Below are positions 46,301-58,912 of a stretch of DNA of 64,000 nt, one piece after another. The notes below the pieces were generated by a model. That model searched no databases. It was not told the DNA's origin and saw nothing but the letters and a program-made list of their open reading frames with translations. Position numbers and translations under genes: made by a program. The DNA comes from Rhexocercosporidium sp. MPI-PUGE-AT-0058 (taxonomy: Eukaryota; Ascomycota; Leotiomycetes; Helotiales), in assembly GCA_020746875.1 (NCBI GenBank), contig JAGTJL010000006.1, positions 1 through 64,000 on the forward strand. The letters are read 5' to 3'. The number at the start of each line of letters is the position of its first letter. Positions within the stretch are counted from its first letter, which is position 1.

Positions 46301-48640
46301 AATAAAGAAATAATACGTAAAAAACGTTATAATAATATTAAAAAAGCTTAAGGCTTTTTTAATATTCTTAAAACTTAAGAAATATTATTTTTATAAAGAA
46401 GAAGTCACTTTCTTAAGCTATATAATTATTATTATAAGACTAGTTATAAACCCTTAAAAGGTTAAGATAATCGTCGAGTAGATTAAGCCTATAAACGTTA
46501 AAAAAGTATAATCTTTCTTAAGATTTATTAACTTTTATTAACGATTCGTTCGAAACTACTCGAAGATTGCCGCATTACTTACGGAGTTAATATATAAGGA
46601 CAAAAGCTTCGATTAAAATAATAAAGCAAAAGCGGCTTTTTAAAACCTTAAGGAAGCTTTTATTAAAGAATTAATTCTTATATTTTTTAATTTAAATAAG
46701 GAAATTATAATAAAAATAAACGCTTCCGACTATATTATTAAGGCCGTATTAAGTCAACCGGGCGAGGACGGCAAATAATAACTAATTGTATATTATTTGC
46801 GGAAACTTTCGCTAATAAAACTTAATTACGACATTTATAATAAAGAACTACTGGGGGCTGTGGACGTAATACGTAAATAAAAGGTTTACCTTAAGGGATC
46901 GCCCTATAAAATACGGATTTTAATAAATTATAAAAATCTCATTTATTTTACGATTATTAAAGAATTAAACTAACGATAAGTTTAATAATATAAAACACTT
47001 TTTATAATTAAACTTTAATTTTTATATATTAAGAGAATAGAAAACGCTAAAGTCGACGCCTTTAATAAAAAACCAGAATATTTTATAAATAAAATATATA
47101 AGTCGTATATTATATTAAAGGAGGATAGTGACTCGCTAGTAATTAATTATAAGCAATTAGTAATAATAAATTAAGTCCTCGAGAAAATCTGGAAAGGCTA
47201 CGCTAACGACTTAATAATAATTAAATAAAAGAAGTTGTCATGTGTTTATCACGTGGGGCTATTCTCTTGGTTGGTATATGTACCAAGTAGAGCGTATTCT
47301 GCCTTAAGGCCGAATACTGTAGTCTTTTGACTCCGATGGCGTACTGGTGTGAGCTCTACTCTCAGCCACGTTACAGAAGTAATTAAGCGAAGGATTCTCT
47401 TTTATTAATATTAAAGCTCTTTTATATTAAAGACGGGTTTATGTCTTTATTTGAAATAAAATAGACTTCGTTAAAAAATAATATAAGCTATTAGCTTATA
47501 AATATTAAGGGATAGCTAAAACATTGTCGAGACTCTTTAAGGAATATTATTTCTTAAGAATAAAAAAAGTAATTAAAGACGTAGTTTTATTTTATAATAT
47601 ATATATATAAAATAAAGCAAATTATTATACGCTGTATAAGCTTATAAAGTCATTAACGACACCGCTACGCTTATAAAAGTCAATTGCCTTAGACTTTATA
47701 ATTGAATTACTTCTTTTAAAGGATTTAATTATTAGGATTATTTACCATTTAATTTATATAATAATAAATAAAATAATAAAATACGTATATATAATATCGA
47801 TATTAGGTATATAAGACGTATTAACGATGGCGTAAGTATTCTTTTAAACGATTTTCGTAAATCACGGAATATTAAATGAGGTCATTTTAAATAAAAATAA
47901 ACTCTTTACTTTAAAGTTTTAAAAAACATTAGTATTACTTTTAGAAATAAAATAAAAAATGTTAATAGTATTTTACCCTTAAATTAACGGCTAAATAAAA
48001 TAAATTAATTAAATAATAAAGACTTATCTCCGGTGTTATATAAACTATAAGTAAAACGACTAGGTTAATTATTTTTAACCGCTTAGTTTATATATAATAA
48101 CGCGAATTAAAAAACTATTAAAGTATTGCCGTTTTATGCGAACTATAAGTATAACTCGACGGCATATAATATACCGATTGCGGGTTAAGGGACCATATAT
48201 AAAGTTATATTATAAAAAGATAAGTTTAAGTAATTATATAATAAATTATATAATAAATTATTAATAAATATTTTATTTATTATATAAAGATTAGCTATTT
48301 ATTATAATAAAAAGCGTAACATAAGATTAACGCTAAAAGAGGGGAATAAGGTTTACTTATTTAAAAAGAATATTATGACTAAGCGATTAAGTAATAAATT
48401 AAATTATAAAAAGCTAGAATTATTTAAAATTATAAAAGTTAAAAAACTAATTAATTATTAATTAATACTTTTGAAAACTATAAACATTTACTTAGTATTC
48501 TATATATTTCTCCTCGAACTAGCATTATTAAGGGCACTACTAGCCTTTATTAGAAAAGTATAATTAATAAACTTAAATATTAAATATAATATTAAAACTA
48601 TTTTAAATTATTAATATTTTTATAACGTTATTAAATACTT
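43380..48640 (+). pseudogene. Gypsy-1 gag-pol remnant
   Basis: Gag (about 43410-44400) keeps a degenerate zinc knuckle (CYKYSLPGHI with later Cys lost to Tyr). The reverse transcriptase at about 45950-46500 reads DYRQLNNATKKDYY with a stop at the Gln, then LRDRLSDAKIFT, GYYEYIIMPFGLINAPA, and YYLNNILIYF at the catalytic box, where the usual Y-x-D-D has become L-N-N. The RNase H region near 46720-46950 reads INASDYIIKAVLSQPGEDG. Integrase follows from about 47450. Both catalytic Asp codons of the RT box are now AAT, RIP-type G-to-A changes, so the enzyme would be dead even without the many stops. Confidence 0.88.
47236..47375. mobile_element. Solo LTR (140 bp) inside Gypsy-1
   Basis: The sequence TGTCATGTGTTTATCACGTG...CACGTTACA is bounded by TG/CA and flanked by GAAGT on both sides (47231-47235 and 47376-47380). 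It is visibly richer in G/C than its surroundings, so it arrived after most of the mutation, or escaped it as a short sequence. No other copy is in this window. Confidence 0.85.
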
Positions 48641-49420
48641 AATTAAATAAAAAGGGTATTTATAATTTAAAAATACTTAAAAACTTAAGTTTAACTTTTA
48701 TTATTTTAAGTAACTCTAAAGGTTTTATTTATAAAACTTAAATTTATTTAAAAGACTCAATCCGTAAAGTTAAATAAGACTTATTTAATTAAAAGGAATT
48801 CGGCGAATAGCGGGGTAAGTAAGCGAGTAGCGGAAGCCTTTTGCTTTTTTCTTTTTATAGCTTTTCGCGCCTTTACTTCTTTTAACTTATTTATATTCTT
48901 AAGATTATAATAAAGTATTTCGGCTCCTCGCTTTTTTAAAAACTTTTATTAATAAGCCAAGTAATTAAAACGACTTATAATCTTTTATAAAGCCGCGGTT
49001 ATTTCTTCTTAAGCCCGCAAAAACTTATTACGCGTAACTTTCTTAGCTTCACGCGCTAGACGCTTTTTTACTTTTAACTTATCCTTTGCCTTTTCGAGAG
49101 TATTTTAACTCCCGATTAAGGACATCTCGATATTATACTTTTTATTAATTTTAATATATTTTAAGTAACGACTCGACTCAGAAGATATTACGCACGTCTT
49201 GCTATTTTAAGTATAAAACGTATAAAGTATTATCTCGAAACCGTTCTTTTCGATTTTATAAAATAAAATAATTTTTTTTTTCTTTTAAAAGGTATTATAT
49301 CTTTTTTTAAAATATATATTTATTTAATTATAATAAAAAAGGAAAATAACCGCCGAATATATATAATATTTCCTTAAGTTATTTAAGCGTAAGAATTATA
49401 TTAGGCTAAGAAAGGAATAA

Positions 49421-49901
49421 TATTACAAACGCCCCGCGTCCCGTAACACCGGACTCCGGGACAGCGTAATACTTAAGACTATAAGCTTAAGAAATTAAGG
49501 GTTTTAGGAAAAGTATATTAAAAGATTACCGCTTTTAAAAGTATTTTTTTAAAAGACTTTAATACTTAGGATTTTATAAGTTATATATTATATAAATATT
49601 ATTATTAATAAATAATTAAAAGGTAAGTAGGCTTTTAAATTACGCGACCTCCTTACCTAACGATCGCTAAGATTAATAAACTGCTAAAGGTTTAGTAGTC
49701 TTAGCGGTCTTAAGGAAAACGAAGGTTTTATATAAGATTAACACGTCTGTTATTAAATAAAAGCTTTATATTTAATTAAAAATAATATCTTAATTATATT
49801 AGTTATTATTTATTTTATTGTATATAATATATTTACTTCTCGATCATTAAGATTAACATAACCCACTGTATTTACACCGAGTAAATACACGGACCGTGAC
49901 A
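49421..49901 (+). repeat. 3' LTR of Gypsy-1 (481 bp)
   Basis: Follows a purine-rich AAGAAAGGAA tract and ends GTGACA before the right ATTTG copy. The initial TG is mutated to TA. Confidence 0.95.
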
Positions 49902-51990
49902 ATTTGCTACTACTATTTAAAAATAAATCTAAGGTTTTTATTTAGCGATTTATCGGCGAAAGACTGTCGTTTACCTAGTAAAGCACTTTAATTTTCTGAT
50001 TTTCTTAAGTATTACGTTCTTATTATAACGCAAATAAATAATATAAGCTCTTTTTTCCTTTAAGTATTACTATTTAAATTATAATATTTAATACGCTTTT
50101 AAAATTACAAAACCTTATATAATATTATAATATATCTTCAGCAAGTCGTCGGCGTGGCCTTAACGACTCTCCCTCGAACCCTTCAAAGAAGCAAGAAGTT
50201 ATAAGCTTATCTTCGCCGGCATTTCGCTTTCCTTTTTATAATATTCCGACCTTTTAATAATTTAACTAACTCTTAGAAATTAATAAGATTCTTTATTAAC
50301 TCTTAAGGATTATATATTAAGCTAAATCTTTTTTATTTAATAAAGTATTATTTTTTGCTTTTAATTACTCGTCGATCTAAAAAGTTTTAATAACTTATTA
50401 CTTTTCTTTATTAACGAGGTTAAGTTAAACGACTTCCGACGATTCGCCGGGCCTTTACTAGTACGGCTCCAGTAATAATATATAAAAGACGTTATATAAA
50501 CAGCTATATTTAAGAAGTAATTCTAGCTTATACGCTTATTTTCCGATTCTTTTAATAATTTTAAAAGGCCTTAAAAATTAATAATTTAGCTTTTTATTTA
50601 AACGAATTATTTTAATATTCTTTAACGAAAGTAAGACTTATTATTTAATTTTAAATTTTATAAAGCAATAATTCTTATTATATTATTTCGCCTGGTTTTC
50701 TTTAGTTCTTTATTAACAAGTTTCCAGCTCTTAGCGTTTCTTAATAACTTTTTTTACTCGTTCTTTAGTAATCGGTATTTCCTTTTTTATAAGATCGTCC
50801 TCGATTCCCTAACAAAAATCTAATAATATATTATACTTAGCCTCATTCAGAGTCATTTTAATAGACTTATAATAAGTGTTTATATACGCGAATTTCGCTA
50901 AAAACAAAAGATTTATTTAATCGTCTTATAAATAATAAATAAAATATTTTAACTACGCTTTTAAGGCTTAGTTCTGTCGCTTTATCTATCCGTCTATTTA
51001 TAGGTAAAACGCCGTCAAAAGACCTTTTATCACTCGTAAATAAAAGCAAAGTTCCGTCTAAAATTTTAAAGTAAATATAAAGCTTTTATTTATAATAATC
51101 GTTATAAGTAGACCGTAATCCTTAAACTAGTAATTAATAAACAAGCGTACTAAAAGCGGTATATCGATGGTTTTTAAGTATAAAATATATTTAATATCTT
51201 TAATAAATTTATTAATAATTACTAATAAACTATTAAAGATTGTACTTATAGCATTACTTTTATGAGGTATTAAATCTATAATAAAGTCTATTATAATTAT
51301 CTCAAATAGTTTGCTAAGCTGGCTCGGCGTTTACATTTTATTAATTACTTTCTTACGTCTTGTTTTCGTTCTTTAGTAAATATTATAAGTCTTAACGTAT
51401 TTTTTAACGTCTATTAATATCTTCGGCTAGAAATACTTTTATTAAATAAGCTTTAATATTTTTTTATAATTAAAATAGCCTATAATTAAATCGTTATAAT
51501 ATATGTTTATAATTTTATTATAAACAGCACTATCTTAAGGGACATAAGCTATTCGCTAATATCTTAATAAACTATCGCTGTTAATACTTTAATTTAAATC
51601 CCCGGTATTCTATAATTTAACTCGCTTTTCAATAGTTAAAACGTCTTTTTTTTATAACTTTAAGAGTAGTAAAAAAAGCGAATTTAATTTAGGGTTTGCC
51701 GTTTCAGCTCTTATAACTCTCGTTATAAAAAACCGTAATATAATATATTTATAATTACGCTAACTAGTATTTTACCTCTCGCCGGCTTTACGTAAGAAGT
51801 TATCTAAGCTTTTAAATAAATTCTAGGAATTATTAAACTATATAAGAATATATCGCTAATTAAGCGTAAAAGTTACTTTTATAGCCTCGGTCGACGTACT
51901 TATTATAATATTATCGCCAGTAAATTAAGAGATATAAGTTACTCGTCGGCGAATACCTAAATTAATGAAAATTTAAGGCCGACTTAATTA

Positions 51991-54900
51991 ACAAGTCGGG
52001 ACCAGCAACTCTAATACTCCAGCAACTCCGATATCACTTTTTAAGTATATATCTTTAAATATAACTATTAATACTACTCCGTTAAACTTGATTTTTTTCT
52101 TAAAATACGCGCGTTATTTCGCTCTAAAATTATTACTATTAGTAAATAAGGTTAAGGCTTGAATTGCTAGTATTATATTAAAGTGAAGGTAGGAATTAGG
52201 TATTGGTTTCGCAGGGTCTTGGCGCTAATATTACTAAGCGAGCATTGCTAAGGTGCTTACTTTCCTAAATAACGCGTGGAAACGCGTCTTTTATACTACT
52301 CTTACCGCTCCCCTTGCTTTTGGATTATATTCAGTCTATAGAATACGCCTATTATAGCAAAAGTTACGCCTAGAATTGCTAAGGGGATATCAAAAAGAGG
52401 CAGGAAAATAGTGCTTCTTGATGTAAAAGTGGCTCGCTTGCAGAAAATACTAAAATACAAGATTCAGGCGTATGAGGATCGGGAAATTAAGATTCAAGCT
52501 GCTTTAAAGGCATACTACGATCCGGATGATATAAATATCACTAATTTACGTGTTGCCGCAGGCGTATTTAGCTTGAAATACTTTACTTTGAACGACCGGA
52601 ATAACGCCCGGGATTCTACTAAGAATTTAGCTAGAAATAGAGGCTATAATCGTCGACTCAATAAGGCTCAAGAGGCTTCTTTGATTTGGTATATCGATTA
52701 CGCTATCGAGAGAGGTTTTCTTATAAGATATAATATGATTATTGCCGCTGTAATTAGAATATTAAAAGTGTCTTCTCAAAAAGAGGAAAAACGGCTGGGA
52801 AAGCACTGGGCTATGCGTTAGATTTAAAGAATAGATTAATTAAGCTGTTATTATATACTTAAAACTACGCTTATAGATCAGAAACGTATTGATTGCATGA
52901 TTATGGACGATATTATAAGCTCTTTTTAATAGCTTGATTCTATATTCAAGAAATATAACGTTTATTAGAAAGATATATTTAATATAAACGAAGTTGGCTT
53001 TAGAGTCGGTTGCATTACTTTTATTACGGTAATTACGTATAAGAATATCAAAAAAGTACGTATTACTACTTAATATTAATAATTTAAGTAATATTAACTC
53101 CGTATTTCCAGGTGTTTACACGTGACCCAGCCGATAGAGAATTAATTACCGTTATTAAATATATCTCGGCAGCTAACTACGCTATTAATTACTATATTAT
53201 TATGCCTAGTAAAGTCTACTTAAAGAAGATATTTGATAATAACCTACCGCCAGGCACTAAGATCTCAACTAGTGAAAAGGAGTATTCAAGTAACGAGCTT
53301 GCTATTAAGTAGCTATAATATTTTGACAATCAAATTAAAAGCCGTAAGCAAAGCTAATGGCGTATATTGATATTCGATAGCCACGGTAATTATATAACTT
53401 ACGAGTTTATATTACTCTATAAGTAATTGAAGATTATACCGTTTTGCCTAATAGCTCACTCTATATACGCTATATAACTATTAGACGTAACTTGCTTTTA
53501 AGTAGAAAAACACTGGTATAGCAGAGTAATTGAGGACCGAATACGATCTGGCTGTAACTCCTTTACTAAGATTACTTTTTTAAAGTATCTTAATCAGATT
53601 AGGAAGAAGACCTTTATTAAAAAAACTATTCGTTCCGCTTTCAAACGGACGGGTATATACCTATTAGATCCGGGCGTTATTATCAAGGCCTTTAGGCTTA
53701 CCTAGGACACGCAAATAAGTGATTCCGAGGTATAAGGACGCATGTATAATTATACTTTATGGATTCCGGATACTACTATTCCCGTGCCTGCTTTTAACGA
53801 GCTAAAATCACGCTAGCAAGCTCCCGATAATACTTTTTGGCAAGGTAATACGGAATCAGACGACGAATATAGTTATACCCCTTCTTTATATAATAGTAAT
53901 ATCTCCGATTCCGACGTAGAAAACGACCTACTACTGCTTTTACGTGATCAGCCTTCTATCGACGCTGTTAAGGCTCTTATTAACCCTTTTTTAAGTGCTC
54001 AGCTAGCCGAATTAAACGATATTAAAGATCGAATGGAAATAGAGCATATAACGCCTGAGGCTCTATTTATAGTTATGAGAGCTATCGACGAATACCCCGG
54101 AAGCACTGAAAAAAACGACCTTTATTAGTATAAAAAGACTTCGTTCCTTAATATCCTATATAGAGCTAAAAGAATTAACGCATATGCCGAGTTTCTTAAT
54201 TAATACGAAGATATTATATTTTCGCCGTCTAGAAAGCTCTTTAATAAGAAGTTTCGAAAAAGCAGTATAATTAGTGCTATCATAAGTGATTCTGTATAAG
54301 TCGAACTCAAAGAAAAACTAGTGGAAAGCACTTAAAGCAGCAAATCCTTGATTTTAAACGATTATAATACTAATAAAAGAGTAAAACCACGCTCTGGAGG
54401 CCGTGTTATTTCTTCTGAGGAAGCTTTACGTATAATTAAAGAACGGAATAATACTAAGACGGAATCGAAGCTTGTAAAAGCTAGAAGAAAGGCGGGAATC
54501 TCTGTTAATCTATTACGAATTGAAAAGGAAAAAGCAGCAAAAGTTATAATAAAGGAGCAAAAGAAGACTGATACCGCCGCTGCTAAGAGTTAAAAGAAAA
54601 CGGAAAAAGCACTGAAAAAAGCCGCTAAATAGCGTGAATTAAAGGAGAAGAAAGCGGTTAAATTAAAGAAGCTATAGCACTTAATTAGTACTAAAAAGAA
54701 GCCTAAAGGTCGTCCACCGACTATTAAAATAGAGGTAGATATTATATAGCAAGAGCTTATAGTATTAGTATCTTTCCAAAGGCTAATTCGTATTAAAAAA
54801 CCGACGGAAAAGGTTATTTAAATAGCCGACGATAGCGACGATAACGATAGCGATAATATTAATAGCTTTATATTATTAGATTCGTTATCTGATTCTGATT

Positions 54901-55385
54901 CTGACGTCGATATGGAAAGTGTTAGTAGTAGTAGCATTAATTATAACGATTATTAATTAATAGGCGACGATTTATATAGGTTTTAAGCGAGAATATATTA
55001 ATTTGGGTTAATAACTTACTTTTCTTATTATTAATACGAGATTAATTAACGTATAACTTTTGGAAATAATTAAGATTATATTAATTTATATATATCCGTA
55101 TTTTATTTCGTAGAAACCCATAAAGGGGTTAAGTAATTATAAGATATTATCTGTTTTCCCGTACTTTAACTAATATCCGCTATTATATTTTGCTAATATC
55201 GTTACTTGTTACTTAATAACGAATTATACGAATTACAAATTTTTTAATGCATTAGACGCGTTATATTTTTGTGCGTTTAATGCGTTATTTAAAAAGTTAT
55301 TTGTATTAGTAGTAAAAAAGTTATGGTGGATTTATCAAAAAATGTCGGAGTTGCTGGGATATCGGAGTTACTAGGTCCAACCTGT
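51991..55385 (+). mobile_element. Large pogo-like DNA transposon (3395 bp), weakly mutated
   Basis: The ends are ACAAGTCGGGACC-AGCAACT at 51991 and, read inward, ACAGGTTGGACCTAGTAACT ending at 55385; the TIR continues for about 45 bp with a repeated CAGCAACTCCGA motif. TA flanks both ends (51989-51990 and 55386-55387). It contains long, little-damaged open stretches on the plus strand. It is inserted between RNase H and integrase of Gypsy-2. Confidence 0.9.
52411..54840 (+). pseudogene. Pogo/Tc5-type transposase with CENP-B-like HTH, long C-terminal tail
   Basis: 52411-52821 (136 codons) contains ITNLRVAAGVFSLKYFTL, then DSTKNLARNRGYNRRLNKAQ, EASLIWYIDYAIERGF and a closing KEEKRLGKHWAMR: the two helix-turn-helix parts of a CENP-B/Tc5-type DNA-binding domain. 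After several stops 53112-53312 reads TRDPADRELITVIKYISAAN and PPGTKISTSEKEYSSNELAI (catalytic region), then LIFDSHGNYITYEF at about 53375. A long C-terminal part (53580-54840) is acidic, then lysine-rich (KARRKAGISVNLLRIEKEK). This tail explains the 3.4-kb size. It is damaged by relatively few stops and so is probably among the younger insertions. Confidence 0.8.
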
Positions 55386-58300
55386 TAAGGTGGGCCCCCA
55401 AAAATTAATTTTTTTGGTGGTTTTCGCCGACGAGTAGTCGATATAATATATTATTGTCTTTTCGCCGGATGCTTTCCGTCGTATAACTAATTATATTAAG
55501 CACGCGGATCAACTTATTTTAAAATGCGCTTTATAACTTATTTTATAAAGTAAAGAATATAATATTCTCTTTATCTTTTGCTAGCTTATAATTAAGCTTA
55601 TATAAGAGTTTATTTATAAAATTATTTTTCTTTTTCTTATAAATTATTATAAAATCATATTTAAATAACTTTAAAGCCTATTTAACTTATCGCCGGCTTA
55701 ATATTATCGTCGTTATAAAATAACAGAAGTTATTATAGTCTATTAATACTTTAATAAGGGCTAGATTATCTTTTAAATAATACTTTTAATATATAAAGCA
55801 CTTGACGATCGCAAGGAGTTCTTAATTATATACTTTATAATTTAACTTAATAATATTTAGCTTTTTATTAAAGAATATAATAAAGTGTTATACGGCCTTT
55901 CCCTTATTTCTCACCGGCTACTCGCTAAGTTAAAAGAAGATTCCTATAATTACAAATTTAAACGTATTAGTCTTTAGCTTTCTTAACTTATTAAAATTAA
56001 AGTATATAAGAAAAGGGGCTGACGTAAATACATCTTTTAATACGTTAAAAGCCTTTTCTTTAATAATATCTTAATAAAAAGCAAGGGTAAGTTGCCCTTT
56101 CTTTTTACTTTTTATTAAGCTTATTATTAACTAGGTAATAACTAAAAAATTTACGATAAAGCGCCGGCAAAAGTTAGCAAAGCTAATAAAAACTTGAATA
56201 TTTTTAATACTTTTAAGTTTTAATTAATCCTTAATAGTATTTATTTAGCTTTACTTTATTAATACTTTAATAAGTAATATTATATAACTTAAAAAGTTTA
56301 TACTTTAAGTGTTAAAAAAATATTTTAATAGCTTAATAAAGAAATTTACTTATCGTAATCTCTTAAGAACCTAACAAATATAATTCTCGTGTTAAGATAA
56401 ATCCGTTAAATATATTAAGATATCGTCAAAATAAATAATATAAATGATATTTACGAGTCCCGCTAGTATATTATTAATATATACTTAAACTATCGCCGGC
56501 GTAATAAATACTCCGAACGGCATTACTTAATACTCGTAATACCTATAACAGGTACAAAATATAATCTTTTATTTATTTCTTTTCCTAATTTTAATATAAT
56601 AATATATATTCTATAAATTTAAATTAATAAAAATCTTCACGTCCCGGAGTTTATTTAACGTCTTATTAATTAACGACAAAAAGTATTAATCCTTAATTAT
56701 AATTTAGTTTAAAGCCTTATAATCGATATATAATCGAAGGCTATTATCTTTTTTTATTATAAATAAAATAAGAGCTCTAATTAAACTTTTGCTTTTCCTT
56801 ATTTATTTTTTAACTTTAAAGGATTTAAAGTAACTCTAAAGAACTTTTAATTCCGTCTCGGAAAAGTTATAAATTAAAGAGTATAAGGGCTTTACACCCG
56901 GTTCTAGGTCAATAGCATATTAACGACTTTATAACGAGGGCAGCTCGTTCTTTCTCTCTTTTAAAAAGACGTTTTTAAATTTATAATATTACTATAAAAT
57001 AATAAATATATCGTCGACGTTTAATAAACGCGTAATATTAAAGCTAAGTATTATAGCGTACGCGGGCAACTCTTTTTTTATTAATAACTTATGTAAATTC
57101 TTTAGGTTTTATAATATTAAAGTTATAAATATTATTTAATTAATATAAATATTTTTATTATTTAGTTTTAAAACTAATTTAAAAGTTAATTTCTTTTAAT
57201 TAAGACTATCCCAGAATTAGACTTATACTCAATATATCGATGACTCTTGGCCAGAATATATTTAGCTTTATTTATTTAATTATATTTATAATCTCTACCT
57301 AAGCGAAAGCTATACCGTAGATAATACCTTTATTATTAAAAAGAGTTTAAAATATCTTTAATCCTTCGCCGGTAAGTTACAGGTTATACTCCTTTATTAT
57401 AAACCTCGAAATAAAATTGTCTTCCGTTTTACTATTAATTAAAGCTACTAGCGTCTTCCACTCTTTACTTAATAAAATCTTTAATTAGATTTTTATCCTT
57501 TTACTTATTAATCCTAATAAAGACGTAAAAGCTACCGCAAGTCAGGCGCTCTTTTGGCGTTTATTCTTAAACTCACCGGCATCGGTCTTCAAGAATTTAT
57601 TAACGTAATAGCCGAGTTTATAATATAAATAAAATTTAACTTTCGACTTATAACTTCCTTTCTTACTTTTTTTAATTAAGATTTTATTTAAATTAACTTC
57701 ATTAAATTGTTTTAGCCGAGAATTATCTCGCCTCTCGCTAACTCTTTGTAAAAGCTTATAAAAGGTTCTTTTTTCTTATTCTCTGGTTTTCTTTACCTTT
57801 TATTATTCCTTTTCGCTAAATTATAAGTTTCTTAAAAAGTAATAATAAAAATAACTTTTTTATAGGTCTATAATTTATTAATTTATTTACTTTTGACGAT
57901 CTTCTGGCGAGCTTTAGGCCGAATCTTATTAAAGAGAATATCTCGTAATTAACGCTTTATAAAAGGCTCGAGGTATTCTTTTAATTCTTTTAAGTAATTA
58001 ATAAATTTACAAATAAGCTAGCTAACTCTTTATCAGGCTATTTTATAAGCCTAAGAGTTAGCTACTCTTCTTAAGACAGAGAGTAATTAAAGGTTTTTTA
58101 AAAACTTTTTATAATCTTCTTAAGTTATTATATTAAGTTTTTCTAAGGTTTACTTTTTAAATCTTTCTTAAGCATTTATCGGTTCTTTATAAAATAATAT
58201 TATTATTTATTTAATTTTAATTATATTAATCGGGAATCTTTTAAAATCGTAATTAAAAACATAATTACAAGCTTATAAATACTTTATAAGTTTTCGATAA

Positions 58301-58722
58301 CTCTTTCTTTTATATTTTAAAGGGATTATATATTTGCCCTTCTCTCGGCGTAAAGCCCGAGGTTCGTCGACTATTATTAAAAGACTTCTTATATTGCTTC
58401 TGTTATTCTTAAAAATCTTTAATTTAAAAAGTTAAAAAAGCTAAGCTTTTACTATTACTTTAGGAAAGTATTACGTAAAATCGTCGCCGTACATTCGACG
58501 ATACTCAGCGATAAGGCTATTAAAAATATTATTCCGCTTCTTAAAAGCCTAAAATTACTCTTACATTATAATAATATTATTTACTAGCGTATCTCCAGCG
58601 ATTCCCTAACGTCCCGGGATATTCAATCGTTATCTTTATTAACTTAAAGCTGCCGTTAATAATCTTTTAATTTAAATTATTATATAATAATTAAACTAAT
58701 AATAAAAGAAAAGCAATTAAAA

Positions 58723-58912
58723 TATAATAATTACTGATACGCTAAAGTAATTATAACATAATAAAATAGCTAGAGAAGCGCTATAAACTCGCTAATAATA
58801 TTTGAATTTATATAAAAGCTAATTGCTAAAAAAGGAAGATTATCTCTTCCCTTTTATTATCTTTATGAAGGCAGTGATTACGCAATCAGCGCTAAGAGCA
58901 CAGACTATTACA
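58723..58912 (-). repeat. 5' LTR of Gypsy-2 (190 bp)
   Basis: Its plus strand starts TATAATAATTACTGATACG and ends GACTATTACA, followed by the right CTTAA target copy (58913-58917). It is more C-to-T converted than its partner at 41406-41595. Confidence 0.94.

Larger units (their letters stand above)
42833..49901 (+). mobile_element. Gypsy-1: complete LTR retrotransposon, plus strand (7069 bp)
   Basis: The LTRs are 42833-43313 and 49421-49901, each 481 bp (TGTTACGAACG...GTGATA and TATTACAAACG...GTGACA), flanked by ATTTG on both sides (42828-42832 and 49902-49906). Gag, RT/RNase H and integrase read in order on the plus strand. It is inserted in Gypsy-2 in the opposite orientation and carries a solo LTR at 47236. 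It is heavily C-to-T mutated and inactive. Further family members are at 1-246 and 31975-34902. Confidence 0.96.
50100..58700 (-). pseudogene. Gypsy-2 gag-pol remnant (interrupted)
   Basis: Minus strand. Gag near 58380-58140 reads DEPRALRREKGKYIIPLKYK. Reverse transcriptase near 56790-56380 reads LIRALILFIIKKDNSLRLYI, LRDVKIFINLNL, YEYXVMPFGVFITPA, and YFDDILIYLTDLS, keeping the catalytic D-D. Integrase near 51320-50870 reads LFEIIIIDFIIDLIP, KFIKDIKYILYLKTID, and SDKRSFDGVLPINRRIDKAT. The pogo-like element at 51991-55385 separates RNase H from integrase. Stops and frame slips are numerous; it is inactive, although its RT box is better preserved than that of Gypsy-1. Confidence 0.9.
41406..58912 (-). 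mobile_element. Gypsy-2: LTR retrotransposon, minus strand, carrying two further insertions
   Basis: Two 190-bp LTRs (41406-41595 and 58723-58912) run TGTAATGATTACTGG...TTATA/TTACA and are flanked by CTTAA on both sides (41401-41405 and 58913-58917). The span is 17.5 kb, but subtracting the inner Gypsy (42833-49901 plus 5 bp) and the pogo-like element (51991-55385 plus 2 bp) leaves 7036 bp, a normal Ty3/Gypsy size. Gag, RT and integrase read on the minus strand in the usual order, so 58723-58912 is the 5' LTR. Confidence 0.95.
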
